NCBI GenBank assembly: GCA_003313425.1
Contig: NHZP01000070.1
Coordinates: forward strand, 1-64,000
Length of the DNA: 64,000 nt
Origin: Pseudopyrenochaeta lycopersici
Taxonomy: Eukaryota; Ascomycota; Dothideomycetes; Pleosporales; Pseudopyrenochaetaceae
Direction: 5' to 3'
Shown here: in pieces, positions 23,789 to 36,682 of the stretch
How the letters are laid out: each line of letters starts with the position of its first letter
Position numbering within the stretch: the first letter of the stretch is position 1
The notes under the pieces: model-generated
What the model was told of the DNA's origin: nothing
The model's input: only the letters and a program-made list of their open reading frames with translations
Database searches by the model: none
Translations under genes and position numbers: made by a program

Positions 23789-25914
23789 CCGAGGTGGACG
23801 GCGTAACGAGCCAGACGGCGTAACGAGCCACCCAACCACCAAAATCAACACAACAACTTGAGGCTATTGAGCCTCACACAATAGCTATTAACGCGATATT
23901 TTTTGGTGTTGGGGCCTAGGGGCCTGTGCAAATATATATAGCTACTCAAATCTAATTGGAGGGTTGATTTTCCTGCTGCGTCGTGAGCGAGCAGGTAGAG
24001 CGCCCTCTGCGCCTTGTGCAGACCCTGCACTATCTCCAGGCTGCGCAACCTCTCTATTTTTTAAGATTGCTTGAGTAGCAGCCTTAAGCCTCATCTTGTT
24101 CCCCTTTTGGGTAATTTTAAGAGCGTTTTGAAGTCGTTTTTGAGTCCTACGAGCAGCTGCTCGAGAGGCTTGATCCTCAGCCTTTTGAGCTCTCTCCTTC
24201 TCTCTCAATAACTTAGCTGCAGCCTTCGCAGTACGCCTAATCTCCTTTGCCTTAGCCTTAGCCTGCTTCCTTGCCTCACGGAGCTTAGTTGCTTTAATTT
24301 TTTAGAGTCGTTTTTGCTCTTCCTTAAGCTCCTGCTGCTGTAGACGGTCACGTGCTTCCTTCACCTTCCTTAGAGACTAGAATACAGCACCACCATAGTA
24401 CTCCTCAGGCTGCTCTAATGGTAGGACCTTGCCTCGCTTTCTACGTCGCCTTTTATTAATAAGAGCCTCTCTAAGGCCTTGAGCCTCGTGTTTAAGCAGC
24501 GTTTGCTGAACTGAGATTGAGTGGAAGGCCTGGCTTAGCTTTTGAGCTCGTGGATCTTGTCTATCCTTACAACCTGGCGTAGTAGGCCCTCAGTTTTCCT
24601 CCAGCTTGAGGCGCTCAAAGCTGAGGAGTCACTATCACTTAAAATTACCTCAGGAGCCTCCGTGAGGCTGAATCGCTTAAGTATTACCTAAGGATTAAAA
24701 GGTGATAGGCTAGTAGCTTTAAACGCCTTAAGGATAGTTGATTCCTTAAAGGACTCCTCCTAGGCTGCTATAAACAGTGGAAAAAAGTCTCTTTTACTTA
24801 TTAAAGTGAGCCCTTGGCACCTCTCTATAAAGGCTGAGATCTGATTTAAGTAAGCTGTTAAGAGAGGCTTAAACATAACAACATCTAGTAGTTAAAGCGT
24901 GTGAGTTGAGTAAGGAGGATATACTGCAAGGAGGATCTTGTTTTGATTGCAGTACTCAATAAAATCTATTGTAAGGTGAGATCCGTGGCCATTAAGGATA
25001 AGGAGCCTATAGGAGGAGCGCGCCTTTGCCTTTGTCCTGCGATCAAACACCTGTTTAAGCCATGCTAGGCCTATATCATTGTTAGTCCATCCTGAGGCTG
25101 AGGAGCTAAAAAAGACTTGATGAGACTTAGGATCGCAGGCCTGCAACCACGATTCTTGAATTGAGCTTAAGGCTGATTGATATATGAGGGCAGGCTCAAG
25201 GGCAGATCCATCAGCGCATACACAGGCCAGCAGCGTTATCCACTCTCGATTACCATCCTGGATGTAAGCCTTGATCTTGCACTCCTTATATAGCCTCCTA
25301 CTAAACACCCTCTTTGACCTAGTAACTACTCCTAGCATAAAGCCTTTCTCATCCATATTGTATGTATGGCGAGGCTCAACATTGTATTAGCTAATCTTAT
25401 CACGCAGGAGATTAAAGTAGAGGGTGTACTTTGCCCCTAAATCAGCTTGGTGGCGCGATCGATCGATCCCAGTTACCCAATTTGAGATGAGCTCAACCGT
25501 GTGATTCTTAATATAGCGATCAACCCAGTGTACGCCAAGCTCTTTTTTTGCAATCTATAAGCTAAAGCGTTGTATTATAGGCCTAGTAGGGGGTAAGCCT
25601 TACTCTGTAAGGCGTTTAATGTAGTGTAGGAGCTCCTGCTCTTAATAGGGGTGGAGAGCTTATTAATTTTCTGCCTTGGTGTTGCGTGAGCCTGATACTC
25701 CTTGGTGTCTCCGCGCGAGCGTTGTACGGTTACAGCAATACTTTTTTGCAATTTCTCGATAACTAAATTTTTCTCCAGGCTTCAGCGATTCTATAGCTGC
25801 AATTGCAGCCTCGATTGAGCTCATATTGGTGAAGGTATCGCTTGTTGAAGTTTTGTTGTTGTTGAGGAGGGGTGGCTCGTTACGCCGTCTGGCTCGTTAC
25901 GCCGTCCACCTCGG
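23789..25914 (-). mobile_element. pogo-type element pogo-3b
   Basis: 2126 bp with inverted ends CCGAGGTGGACGGCGTAACG and TA on both sides (23787-23788 and 25915-25916). The end motif is duplicated (GGCTCGTTACGCCGTC twice) at both ends. It is a close, inverted relative of 54319-56426, inserted in pogo-4. Confidence 0.92.
23942..25824 (-). pseudogene. pogo-3b transposase, inactivated by RIP-like changes
   Basis: It aligns along its length with the 54392-56273 gene. Differences include TAG/TAA replacing sense codons (for example after YSTHTL near 24897) and LILNGHGSH in place of LILDGHGSH, which removes the second catalytic Asp. PPHSTH has become PPYSTH. All of these are C-to-T or G-to-A changes. 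Confidence 0.85.
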
Positions 25915-25969
25915 TAACTCCTTCGCGCCACACCCTGCTTCCGACTTCGCGATAATTCTTGTGCGTTTA

Positions 25970-26125
25970 TTTAGGGTTAATCGGGTGGTTGTTCTTACAT
26001 TGCCACTTATTTCCTAGCCAAATTGACGGCGTTGTGGCATTTTGGTAGTGGTTTGAAAATTTGGTGTTGATGAGGGACGCTTTGACGCGTCGCTTCGCGA
26101 ACCGAACTTTTGTCCCGTGACTGTA
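25970..26125. repeat. 3' end fragment of a Tc1-B family element
   Basis: It ends GAACTTTTGTCCCGTGACTG followed by TA, and shares the preceding region (TTTGAA..TTGGTGTTGA.GAGGGACGC pattern) with the Tc1-B end at 43020-43107. No coding part is left. Confidence 0.5.
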
Positions 26126-26498
26126 TCCTTGCTGGGAGGAAGGAGAACAAGACTTGCTCATGGAACGACACGTTGACGATAATGTCTCGCTTGGATGCTG
26201 CGAGGTCGATATGCTCGTCGACTTATCCACAAGAATAGCCTCCACATACCATTCTAGCATATCCTGTCATAAAATATGGAAGAACATTCGCTACAGCTCT
26301 CATGTTCTGTTGGGCACAAGATGCACTGACTAATCTCATGAGGACTGGATGAATATTGGATCAGCGCTCGAGGCCCCTGAGGAAGTCAGCGTAGAAAGCA
26401 CATATCTCCATCTAGATTATCATGAATAAATCTTATATTTTAACACAAATGCAAATGGTGTACTCAAACCTAAACTCCACTTCACATCCAACTCCGAC
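26126..26498. other. 3' flank of the PKS gene
   Basis: No gene recognised. Confidence 0.4.
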
Positions 26499-29400
26499 CT
26501 ACGCGAATGCTGCATCTGCAATTCGGCTCGCAACGGTACTTATACTAATAGTCTGGTCTAATAGGTCCAGTGTGCTTATATTCGTCTTCAGCGCTTTGAG
26601 AAACCAATTCCGTAGCTCAGCAGCAATCTTAAACATTAAGAAAACAAGTTAGCGCAATATCATATCAAAAGGACGCAGAGAGAATGGGGTGAGCATAACG
26701 ACACAAAGTGTCAAATATAGTCGGAGTTGTTACATTTGCGAATTAGAAGAAGGCGATATACGTACCAAACTGTCGACGCCATAGTCGGCTACCGACTTGG
26801 CCGGATCCACACCCTCCGCGTCAATGTACAGCATTTCCGCTACCATACTGGTTATGGCGCCCTCTACTATTGCTACGGTGGCAGAACGCTCAGCAGGGCC
26901 GGCGCGGATTTTTGTTTCTAGGTCTTGTTGCAGGCGAGCAATGTTCGACGTGCCGCCACTTGCTGCAATGGCGTTCGAAGCGTGGTGCTGCGCATCGGCG
27001 AGAGAGCGCATGATGATGGCCACCCGGCCGTCGCTATGCCAGCTGGGGGTCAATCCCGTATTACTTCCTTCGCGCGCCTTGGCTAGCATGCCTGCTGGGT
27101 CTAGACAGGTGATCAAGTTGGCCGCGGATAGTGGATCAGAATTTGTACTTGGCGCGGATGTTTGAGGCTGGAAGGCCGATTCGAAGAGTGCTAGGAATTG
27201 TTTCTCATTCAAGGTCTGCGTCTTGTTGCGCTCAAACGTGTCAATAGTGCTCGAATCTGATCCTGTTGTGCCAACGCCACGGATCAGACCGAACGCGATA
27301 GTCGATGCTGGCAGGCCTAACGCGCGGCGGTGGCGCGCAAACGCGTCCTGAAAGTTGTTAGCAGCGGTATATGCGGCTTGCGTGGCCAGAGCAAAGACAG
27401 AGAGCAAAGATGTAGTCATAACAAAGAAGTCAAGCGGCATCGAACGCGTCGCCTCGTGCAGGTTCTTGGTGCCTTGTACCTTGGCCGCAAGGCTATCGCG
27501 CCATCGGGTGAGTGACAGCTTGTCGAATGAAAGATCATGCCACGATACGGCTGCATGTATAATGCCTTTGACTAAGCAGTCCGAAGAGGCCTCCCCAATG
27601 GCGGTGCTGAGTTGTGTCATATCGGTGATGTCGCAGACAATCGGCTTCACATCAATGCCGCGGTCGATCAAGTCCTCAACAAGACGCTGCGCATCAGGGA
27701 CAAGGTCAATCGGACGACGGGAAAGTAGAGCCAGGTGTCTTGCGCCGCGATCAACCATCCAGCGTATAATGGATTGTCCCAGGCCTCCCAACGCTCCAGT
27801 GATAACGTAACAAGCATCAGCATCAAAGTGGGCCGTTGGCACCGGCGGCAGCATATTAACCTCCGACTTGGGGTTCAAAAATGTCAAGACTAGCTTACCC
27901 GCATCGCCTACTGACTTGGAGAAGTCTCCTAACACTTGCGACAAATTTGCGACATCTGTGGCGGCGCCACTGAATAGCGGAATTGGTGTGATCAACCCCC
28001 GACGATAATAGGAGTCGACGGTCAGCAAAAGCTGCCGGCCAAGACCTGGAGCTGCCTCGACTAGTCGGACAAGGTCGACGGGAGAAAAGGTGGCATTTTG
28101 CTTGGAAAGCAAGCTCATGTCAAGGAGATCAACAGCCTGTGCACTCCGACCCTCGCGTTCAATTGAGCCCATGTGGATCAGATGACCCATCGGCCGTATA
28201 TATCGAGGCGCCAGGTACAGGAACTCTAGATCCGTCGGAGTAGTACTGATGATAACGTCGAAACCCGCTTCCCGGGTCGCGCTTACACATCGTCGTAGAT
28301 GAGACGTAGAGATATGCGATGGTGATATGCCCGTGACGCTGGTAAGAAAAGCAGCTTCCTCGGCTGTACCAACTTTGGCATACACTTCGGCGCCTTTGGT
28401 CTTTGCCAAGATGATGGCCGCGAGGCCGATATGGCTGGTGGCTGATTGCACCAGCACCGTCCTATCCGTCCATGCCTCTGGTGGCATATGGACTACACGC
28501 TCCAAAGCATAAATAGCCATTGCGTATGATCGCGGCAACGTCGCCATTTGCACGAGGTCGTCATCTGGCTGTAGCTTGAGCACAAGTGCGCCGAAGACAC
28601 GTGTGAAATTACCAACACAGAGTTGGCCGCTGCTCAGCCCGTAGACGCGATCGCCTACGGAAAGACCGGTGACCCCTGTGCCGACCGCAATCAAAGTGCC
28701 GGTATACTCTGATAAGAAGTTACGATCCTCGGTATTGCCGGACCAGACATCCAGATTTTCGTGGTCTAGACCTATGGCTGCAATTCTGATCTCGACACAA
28801 TCTTGTGGTAGTGGCTTCCACATCTCCGTGTCAGGCGCAAAATATATTGAATCAAATGAGTTAGATGTCTCAAGAACGGCGCGCACAGAGCCGTGTCTAT
28901 CGATTGGCAGGACTTCCGTCGTGATTTCCATACTTGAGCCGTCCGAGGTGTAATATTCTGCTTGGACCAAGACCTCTCCCTCCTGAACGGCCATTATTCG
29001 ACTCACCCATAGTGCCCCGTTCTGCCAGATGAACTCGCGATCTGTTGGTACCTCATCCTCAACGCGAGCTGGAGCTTCACAGAGGGCCAGCGCCTGATCC
29101 ACAATGCAGCGCGCAAGATGCCTTATCTCAGCATCGCCACCCTCGATCTCAAAATTTATGCCATCAACATCGATGGAAAGGAACTGACACGCGGGATTTT
29201 CGGTCTTGAGTACACGAAGCAGTCCAGAGATCAAAGCGCCATCGGGATTTCGACCTTTGGCAATCCCACAGCTTGTGAGGATGGTGAGGCTTGTCGTGCT
29301 GCGCGTCAAGTGCTGAATGACGACTAAGTCTTGGTCGCTGCGGTCGAGTTGGAGGTGCTCATCGTCGAGAAACATGATGACGTGAGAGCCCGAAAGCACT

Positions 29401-32400
29401 CTACTTGGTGCATCGTTAAATGGTGTTATCATCATCATACGTCCACGTCCTTCGAGTTCACTCGCGAACCGGTCTACAACGGATAGGGAGACTCCGGCGC
29501 TATAGACAATGTGTAGATCATTTTCATTAGTCGGCGCAGTCTGATGTGCGCGTGGGTCGATCAGCGTAGAAACAATTATAGATGTGGTATTTTGCGGGCG
29601 CGGGAAGTCATCAAGCACTAACTCCGTGCCAGAGAAACCTGTGGCCTTCAGAGTCGTGTCCCATAGTTCAAGGCTCATGAATGGGGAGTCGCAACGGCCG
29701 TCTGGAATACCAGCCCAGTAACCTGTAAAGGTGCCCACTACAACACCCGCCACCATGAAGTTCTGAGTCGTTTCCACCAGGATGAGTTTTCCTCCAGGTT
29801 TCAGTAGTTTGCTTACGTTCTTCAGTGTCTTGTTCACATTAGAGGTGGCGTGGAGGACCTGGCATGCAATGACAATGTCGTAGACAGGCGCATAGCCATT
29901 TATCTCAGGATCTTGCTCGGCATCTAGTACGTTGTAGATCATGTCTTCGAAACCAGACGCTGACAGAGCTTGGCTCGCATTGGCCAGAAATCCGGGCGAG
30001 ACGTCCGTGAATGTATAGTCACGGTAGCTCTTAATGCCGTTCGGGCCTCGGAGTGCTTGCATGGCGATACGGGTGGCTCCACCAGTGCCACCACCAATTT
30101 CAATGTAGCGCAGGTTCGGGTTGGCATGCCCAAGGCTGTCAAGCACATTGAAGAGCTGCGGGTAAATGGCTGTCATCAGCAAGCCTTCCTGGTATAGCGG
30201 TTTAAGGAGGTTCTTGGAGATCATCACGTCGATACCAGTTTGTCGCTCGGCGAGGATATCGGCCATGCTATCATGCAAAAGTTTAGACGCCTGCACTTCG
30301 ATGATATGAGGCGCCTGCGAAACTAACTCATCGATTTTGGCAAGACGTTCCTGCTTCGAGAGGCGTGTAAACTCGTGTCGAAGCTCGTTGTCATCAAGCG
30401 TGCCCCGTCTCTTAATCCAATCGAAGAAGTGGCCGACTGCTCCCGAAGGCTTGGGTCCCGGTCTAGGTGCATTGTCACCAGCGTAAGTCTCGTATATGCT
30501 GTACACTACAGCGTATGCGAGCTTGTTCATAACGCCCCAGAGCGGGGCCCGTTCTACATTGCTAAGTGGAGGTGGAAACAGCTTGCGGCACTGGCTGTTG
30601 CTTAATGTGCGAATGTCGGGCTTCCAGACCAGGCGCGTAAAAGGACTGCTGTAGGCTTTACTGAGGGATTGAGACGGACCAGAGGAGCTTGTACAACGGA
30701 AACCTTCCACATGCAGCATTTCACGACCCTCAGGCGTCATCATGGTAACATCGAACAAGGCACCTTGAAGGCTGCAACGCTTACCGCGCGCAACAACGAT
30801 TGCTGACTCCAGATGTTGCGGGGTTTCCGCGCTGAGATGCAATTGTGAGAAGTGTACAGGCATAAACGCCGCGGTCGCGCCGTCAGTCTGACCTTCGTGG
30901 CAGGCTATGACTCCTAGCTGAATGGCACCTTCAATGGAGGCTGGGTGCAATGGATAAGGCGACTCGCCTACCATCGTTTCGGCTGTCGTCTTCAGGTTCA
31001 CTGTGGCTGACGCCTGATTTCTGATCTGAAGATCTGTACGAATACCTGACAAAGGGCGAAATGTTGCTCCATACTCTTGTCCGAGTGCTGCGAACCTCTT
31101 GTACCAGGAGATTGCATCAGTGGGTCGACTAAAACCATCTGGGCTGGGTTTCAACTCTGAGATGGAGTCAAGGTGAGCTATCTCTATCTTGATGCGCCCA
31201 GTGCAGAGCTCAGTCCACTCCTCGGTATCACGGTTGACGGTGCTGATTGAGAATGCAGCCCACATAGGCGACTGCGCTGTCGCAACATCTGCAAGCTCCA
31301 TGCTCGTAATAAGCTCAAACCCATAATCGTCCTCTGGAATTTGCAGGCATGACTTTACGGAAACATCACGTAGTGAGTAACTGGCGATGGCCACATGTGT
31401 TGGGAACTCGTGGTGGACACGCGAGGCAGCCTCAACGGCCATTGCGACATATGCAGCAGCAGGTAGGACGGCATATTGCCGCTGACGGTGGTCATTCAGC
31501 CACGGAACGTCCTTTATACGCAACATGTTGCGCCATTGCGGCCGTAGCTTGGCGTTTCCAGCGACTTTGGAGCCCAGTAAATCGTGTCGGATCACTTTGC
31601 GAAGACGATACTCCTTGCTATGGCGACTCTCGTGGTATGCCACTGGCCCATATGCATATTGGTATGGGGGAAGATCTACAGCGATGGTACCGTGTGTCAG
31701 CCCACCAACGCTGTCGAGAGCGTTGACTGCGACCAGATCCACATCCGCATTTAGACAAAATAGTGTGCCGGCGAGCTGCAGCATGCTCTCAAGGCCGTCC
31801 TGCTCCCGTTTCATGGTCGAAGCATAGCCAATGGAGGTTTTGCCTTCCTGCTTCTGGATCTGATCTATTGATGACTTTAGGGCGGGATGAGGTCCGATCT
31901 CGATCATCACATGCACATTACCCGTGTTGACAAGATTCGCAAGCGCGTCAGAAAAGCGTACGGGAGACTCAAGGTTGCTTCTCCAGTACTCGGATGCTAC
32001 GAACCCAGACTCGGAAGGGTTCTTCCCGGGGGTCACAGACGACATCCAAGGAACCTGAGCGTAGCGTTGAGAAGTTTCGGCCAGTCTGAGTTTATCGACG
32101 TATGTAAGACCTTTGGAAAGCATAGCACAGTAGTCGAGGCCAAGTGGAAGCATGTGGTGGGAGTGGTAAGCGTTTCCGCCAGTCTTTAGTACGCGATTGA
32201 AGACGCCATCCTGGTTGAGGACCTTAGCCAGCTCTTCAACAACCTCTGAATCGCCTGACAAGGTGACACTGCCAGGGGAGTTGTAGGCCGCGATTCTAAC
32301 GTTCTCTTCGCGCCCAGCAATATAAGAGAGCACCTGTTCAGGACCTAGCCCTACAGCCAACATAGAGCCTTTCTGAGTGTTCCTCGAAACTGCTTGACCG

Positions 32401-34829
32401 CGCAAATATGCGACAACTATGGCTTCGGCGGCTGTCACGCGTCCAGACGCGTAGGCTGCAGCTATCTCTCCCGATGAGTGTCCGGCAACTGCTACTGGCC
32501 TTACAGACCAAGAAGCGAGAAGGTCGACAAGGCCAATTTGGAGGGCGGTACATGCTGTCTGCGAGACCTCGGCCAAGTGAACAACCTCCGGGTCGGTCTT
32601 GTCGGAAAAAACTGCACGCAGAGTCCATTTCGGCGGCATTGGAAGGGTGCTAAGAACGTTGTCTAGATATTCGATGGCCGTTTGAAAGACGCGGTACTCA
32701 AACAACTCAGCGCCCATAGCAGGCCACTGCGCACCTTGGCCAGTAAAGACAAAAGCCACGTTGCTGGGCTGGAGGGGGCTTTTGAAGATCTTGCCGACTG
32801 CGGCCAGTCCCTCTGCAGGCTGCTTCGGGTTTACAAGACGGAAGGTGCGATGCGCCAACCTGGACCGTCTGGTCGCTGTGTAAGCGACGTCTGCAAGTTG
32901 AAATCGGTCAATGGTGGCGCACAAGGCATCTATGTTCAGTTTGAGGGACTCCTTATTGTGGGCTGCGAAAGGAAGTAGCACCATTTGTCGAGTACTCGCT
33001 TCGGTCATTCTCGTCATCTTAGCGGCCTTAATGACAGGGTGGTGCTGCATCGACTGACCATTAGCTTGGTTGCTAGTATGGCTATTGGTATGGACATTGA
33101 TGTGACCTTTACTATGGCCGTTGGGATGGCCATTTGTGTAATCTTTACTGTGGCCGTTAGTGATGCCATTAGTGTAGCCCTTCGTAAAAACATTAGAGTC
33201 ATTTGTAGAAGGCTTTACCGAGGCTGTGGACTCTCGGGTTCCGTTGCCAATGCCATCACTTTTCTGCCTTTGATAGACGCCTGGCTTGACGTAGTCCGGG
33301 AATAGAGTGTGCACGTGGTCGATGATACAATGTGCATTTGCACCACCATACCCAAATGAATTGATGCTGGCGCGTCGTACCTGATCATGTGGCCATGGGG
33401 TTAGGTCACGCACGACCTTGACGGCGGCCCCCTCAAAATCAATGTTAGGGTTGAGCGTCTGGAGGTCGAAGATTGGGGGTATTGCATCATGCTCGAGGGA
33501 TAGCACTACTTTCATAATAGACGCCAATGCACTGGCACCTTCACCATGGCCTAAGTTCGTCTTGGTAGAGCCCACAAGAAGCGCTTCACCTTCGGGTCGC
33601 TCGCCAGCAAAGATGTTGCCCACGGCGGCCACCTCCAGGGGGTCGCCAACGGCAGTGCCAGTCCCATGGCATTCAAAGTAGCTATGATGATAAATTAATG
33701 AAATGCAAAAAAAATAATAATAACTATAATGATACTACGCACCTCGTATCTGCAAAAGGAAGGTTACCAGCGTTGCGATATGCCTGTCGAATGACGGCCT
33801 CTTGTCCTACCGGGCTCGGTCGAGTGATGCCGCCCGTGCGCCCATTCGCATTCATCGCGGAGCCTCGTACTAGCGCCCGCATCGGCGACCCGTCGGCCAT
33901 GGCCAACGACGCTCGCTTTAGATAGAGAGCACCAAAACCCTCACCACGGGCATAACCCTCCGCCCTCGCATCAAATGTGTGCGAGCGGCCCAATGCCGAC
34001 AGGGCCCCGAGCTTATCAAGAGCGATCTGGACCCCAGGATCAGTAATCCAATTGGCCGACGCTACCACGGCAGCATCGCAGTCTCCAGCACGGATCGCGT
34101 TCATGGCCAAGTGCAGAGCATGCATGGACGAGGAACATGCCGTGTCGACAGTCAAACTGGACCAACCCATTACATAAGCAAGATCATTCCCAAGGTTTCT
34201 TTGTTGAGGCTGCTCACAAGGAGAATGATACATACCTTGGTCCGTTGAGATTGAAGACATAACTGATACGGTTGGCCAGAATACAGGTGCCGGCACCTGT
34301 AAAAGCATACGGCCTCGGATATTCCCAGTCTCGCGACTGAATCATCCAATGGTCCAGACAAAAGTTGCCAACAAACACGCCCGTACGTGTGCCTGACACG
34401 CTTTCCCACGTCTCGCCAGCGTTCTCAAAGGCTTCGTATGTTACCTCGAGCAACTTGCGCTGCGAGGGGTCCATTGTCTCGACCTCGAGCCCTGTCATGC
34501 CGAAGAAAGAGTGATCAAAGAGTCGGGCGTCTTCTTTGACCAAGAACGCACCTTGCATAGACATGGTCCCTGGGCGATCGCGGTTCGCATGGTGAAAACC
34601 CCGGGCTGGGAAACGGGGTTCATTAAATTCCTGCCAGCCATCGACGCGGTTCTTGAGAAACTCCCAAAGTTCCGGCGGGTTCCTGACGCCACCAGGCCAT
34701 CGACATCCTAAACGACATCTCATTTCAGCACTTGCCTCTGTCCCATCTCAGAGCAGAGGAATTCATCTTACCCATGCCGACAATGGCCACGGCCTCGTAT
34801 TGCTCCGGATCTTGTTGCTGTTGTTCCAT
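26499..34829 (-). CDS. highly reducing polyketide synthase (KS-AT-DH-MT-ER-KR-ACP)
   Basis: Five exons, 34829-34772, 34707-34236, 34156-33743, 33681-26766 and 26627-26499, total 7989 nt, 2662 residues plus TAG. KS: DTACSSS (Cys184), CHGTGT (His320), LGHGEG (His360). An Asn/Gly/His-rich linker follows, then AT with GHSSGE (Ser about 717). DH carries LNDHRQRQ (His about 1043); the usual Gly after Hxxx is Gln, and the usual Asp of HPxxLDxxxQ reads Glu in HPASIEGAIQ, so dehydration may be impaired. MT: EIGGGTGG (about 1511). ER: the glycine-rich NADPH loop reads SATSHIG (about 2064), atypical. KR: TGALGGLG (about 2276), YTAAN. ACP: DYGVDSL (Ser about 2618). The last intron splits the ACP. No stop or frameshift is seen. 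It builds an iterative, methylated, partly reduced chain in the cytosol. It has no releasing domain. Confidence 0.93.
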
Positions 34830-36076
34830 GATGGTTATAACGATCTAGATGTTGAGCTCAAAGATCTCGTTATGAATTTGTAGAGTCATTCTCTGCTACT
34901 GTGGCCATAGTTATATTTGGACCGCAAGCGTCAGGATACGCGATCCTCACATCGGACCGACGTCGACCGCAGACGGCCCTTCACGCATTACTACTTCGCT
35001 ATACAACACGATGCTACATATTGTGTAGTACGCGTTGGGTTGGCCTGCACGTGGGTATGTGATGAAGCCCAAGGGTCAATTTCCAGCAGATATTGGAACA
35101 ATCAAGCCGATGGGCAGATCCGTTCTGGTCGAGCGTGCACGTGCTACTAGCGTGCTTCGAGGGGCCACAGGGTACTACTGTGTACACAGTAGCACGTTGG
35201 TTCGCATCCATGGTAGTGCATGCACTAACTAGTAAAATGTATAGGAATACCAGTAGAGGTGCGAGCTAGGCTGAACACAGTACTAAAACTTATACTAATC
35301 TGGCTAGTATATGACCTCAAGCAGCCTGCTGTGTAATGCTGGGTACTTTATGTTACACATCTGCCAGGGCAAGTTCCGTTGGTTTCTAAGACTAGTCAGG
35401 ATGCGAACCGATAGCTGCGGCGGTATTTGCGAATCTATCTGTGACTTCCAAGGTTGGCTTCACTCAGCCCATGTCTGCCGAGACCATGTTTCCTTTTGTA
35501 GGCGCACAAGACGGCCGAAATGGGAGAACATGTGATGCATTACTAACAAGGCACCCAATCAGAGCAGCTTCTTCGATTTCGAGGAGAGCGGATGGTCGGA
35601 TGGTGTCCGGCTTTGCTGTTTCGTCTTAACTCCGTAATGCCAAACATCTCACAATTAAAATCACTTTTGTTGACTGTCCGTCAATATGAAGAATTTCAAG
35701 TGCACAACTGTTCGTAGCCGTTTGCATTGTCTGTTTATGATCACAGTTTCACTTTCGTATATAGGAGCCACACATCATAGAAAAGAATTTCTGAGTTTCT
35801 ACTAGGTTTTTCACATTACTACAGTTCCTTCGTTGGGTTGCGGCAACCGGACCATTTTCACAGTCTCTCACCGTTTGATTTCTAGGGGCACTGTTTCTAC
35901 AGTAATGGCTCTATTACGTTGATGGGCAAGGGGCGGCCGAGAAGAAAGATAGCTGGGCATCACTAACTCCGAGCTAAACTCTACCGTGTTTGTCCGAGTG
36001 ATCGGGCCGTTATCCTGTATTGTGGGAGTCTCTTAAGCTATCATGAGCCGTAAGGCTTTGTCAGGCTTGTTAACAA
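34830..36076. other. PKS upstream region
   Basis: About 1.2 kb with no supported coding frame. It contains the palindrome at 35175-35192 and presumably the PKS promoter. Confidence 0.45.
35175..35192. promoter_or_regulatory. 18-bp perfect palindrome upstream of the PKS
   Basis: CTACTGTGTACACAGTAG lies 346 bp upstream of the PKS start codon. A symmetric site of this size suits a dimeric DNA-binding protein, but no binding protein is known to me for it. Confidence 0.4.
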
Positions 36077-36682
36077 TCAATGAATCGATAATTTAAGGTG
36101 TATTGTTATCGTGTCGTAAAGGACCTGGACTATTGTTATACATTGTTGAATTATCAATATTTCCCACGTGATTTCATGGAGTAGAGAAATGAAGAAATAG
36201 CACTCAGCATCGTGGGCGATGTCTATAGGGAAGCCAAACTCGGATAGCCTACCAGACATGGCATTCTGGAAGATGTTTCCTGACAGCTTGAGGAATGTTA
36301 GCGTGTTGCAAAAGAAGCTGTCACGGATGAAGGAGGAACTCACTGTGGCCCCGAGCGGCATTCCTTGACTGCGCATGATTCGCTTAGTGAACGATTTGGG
36401 TGAGCTGTAAGCCTTGATGGTTGGGTCGCCCTACACATATATTAGAAGGATTACAAGACAGCAGAACACAATCATAATTACACAGGTGATGGCGTTAAAT
36501 AGTTCACAGTCTCCCAGCGTTCGAAGCCTCTGGACGCTGTACATTCCCTTTGGCCCCTTCCTGGACACATCAAAGATGAAATCCATCTCCAGCTTACGGG
36601 TGTCTAAGTCCGCATGGCAATCGGGAAGAGCTTTGAAATATGTTTGGACGAAGGCAGTAAATGGTCTCTCGGATGGAGGCAT
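36077..36682 (-). CDS. hypothetical two-exon protein
   Basis: Start ATG 36682 (MPPSERPFTAFVQTYF), intron 36481-36431 (51 nt, GTAATT...GTGTAG, phase 0), exon 2 from GDPTIKAYSSPKSF to the stop at 36077; 184 residues. The two frames read as one globular protein (MDFIFDVSRKGPKG, then MRSQGMPLGATVSSSF, AMSGRLSEFGFPIDIAHDAE). I do not recognise a family. The last about 30 residues (hydrophobic, Ile-rich) look less protein-like, so the gene may end earlier or have lost its 3' part. It lies next to the PKS promoter side, so a cluster role is possible but unsupported. Confidence 0.5.

Noticed and set aside
26797..33681. Many open frames on the plus strand opposite the PKS
   Set aside because: They are shadows of a long conserved coding exon and have no domain content.
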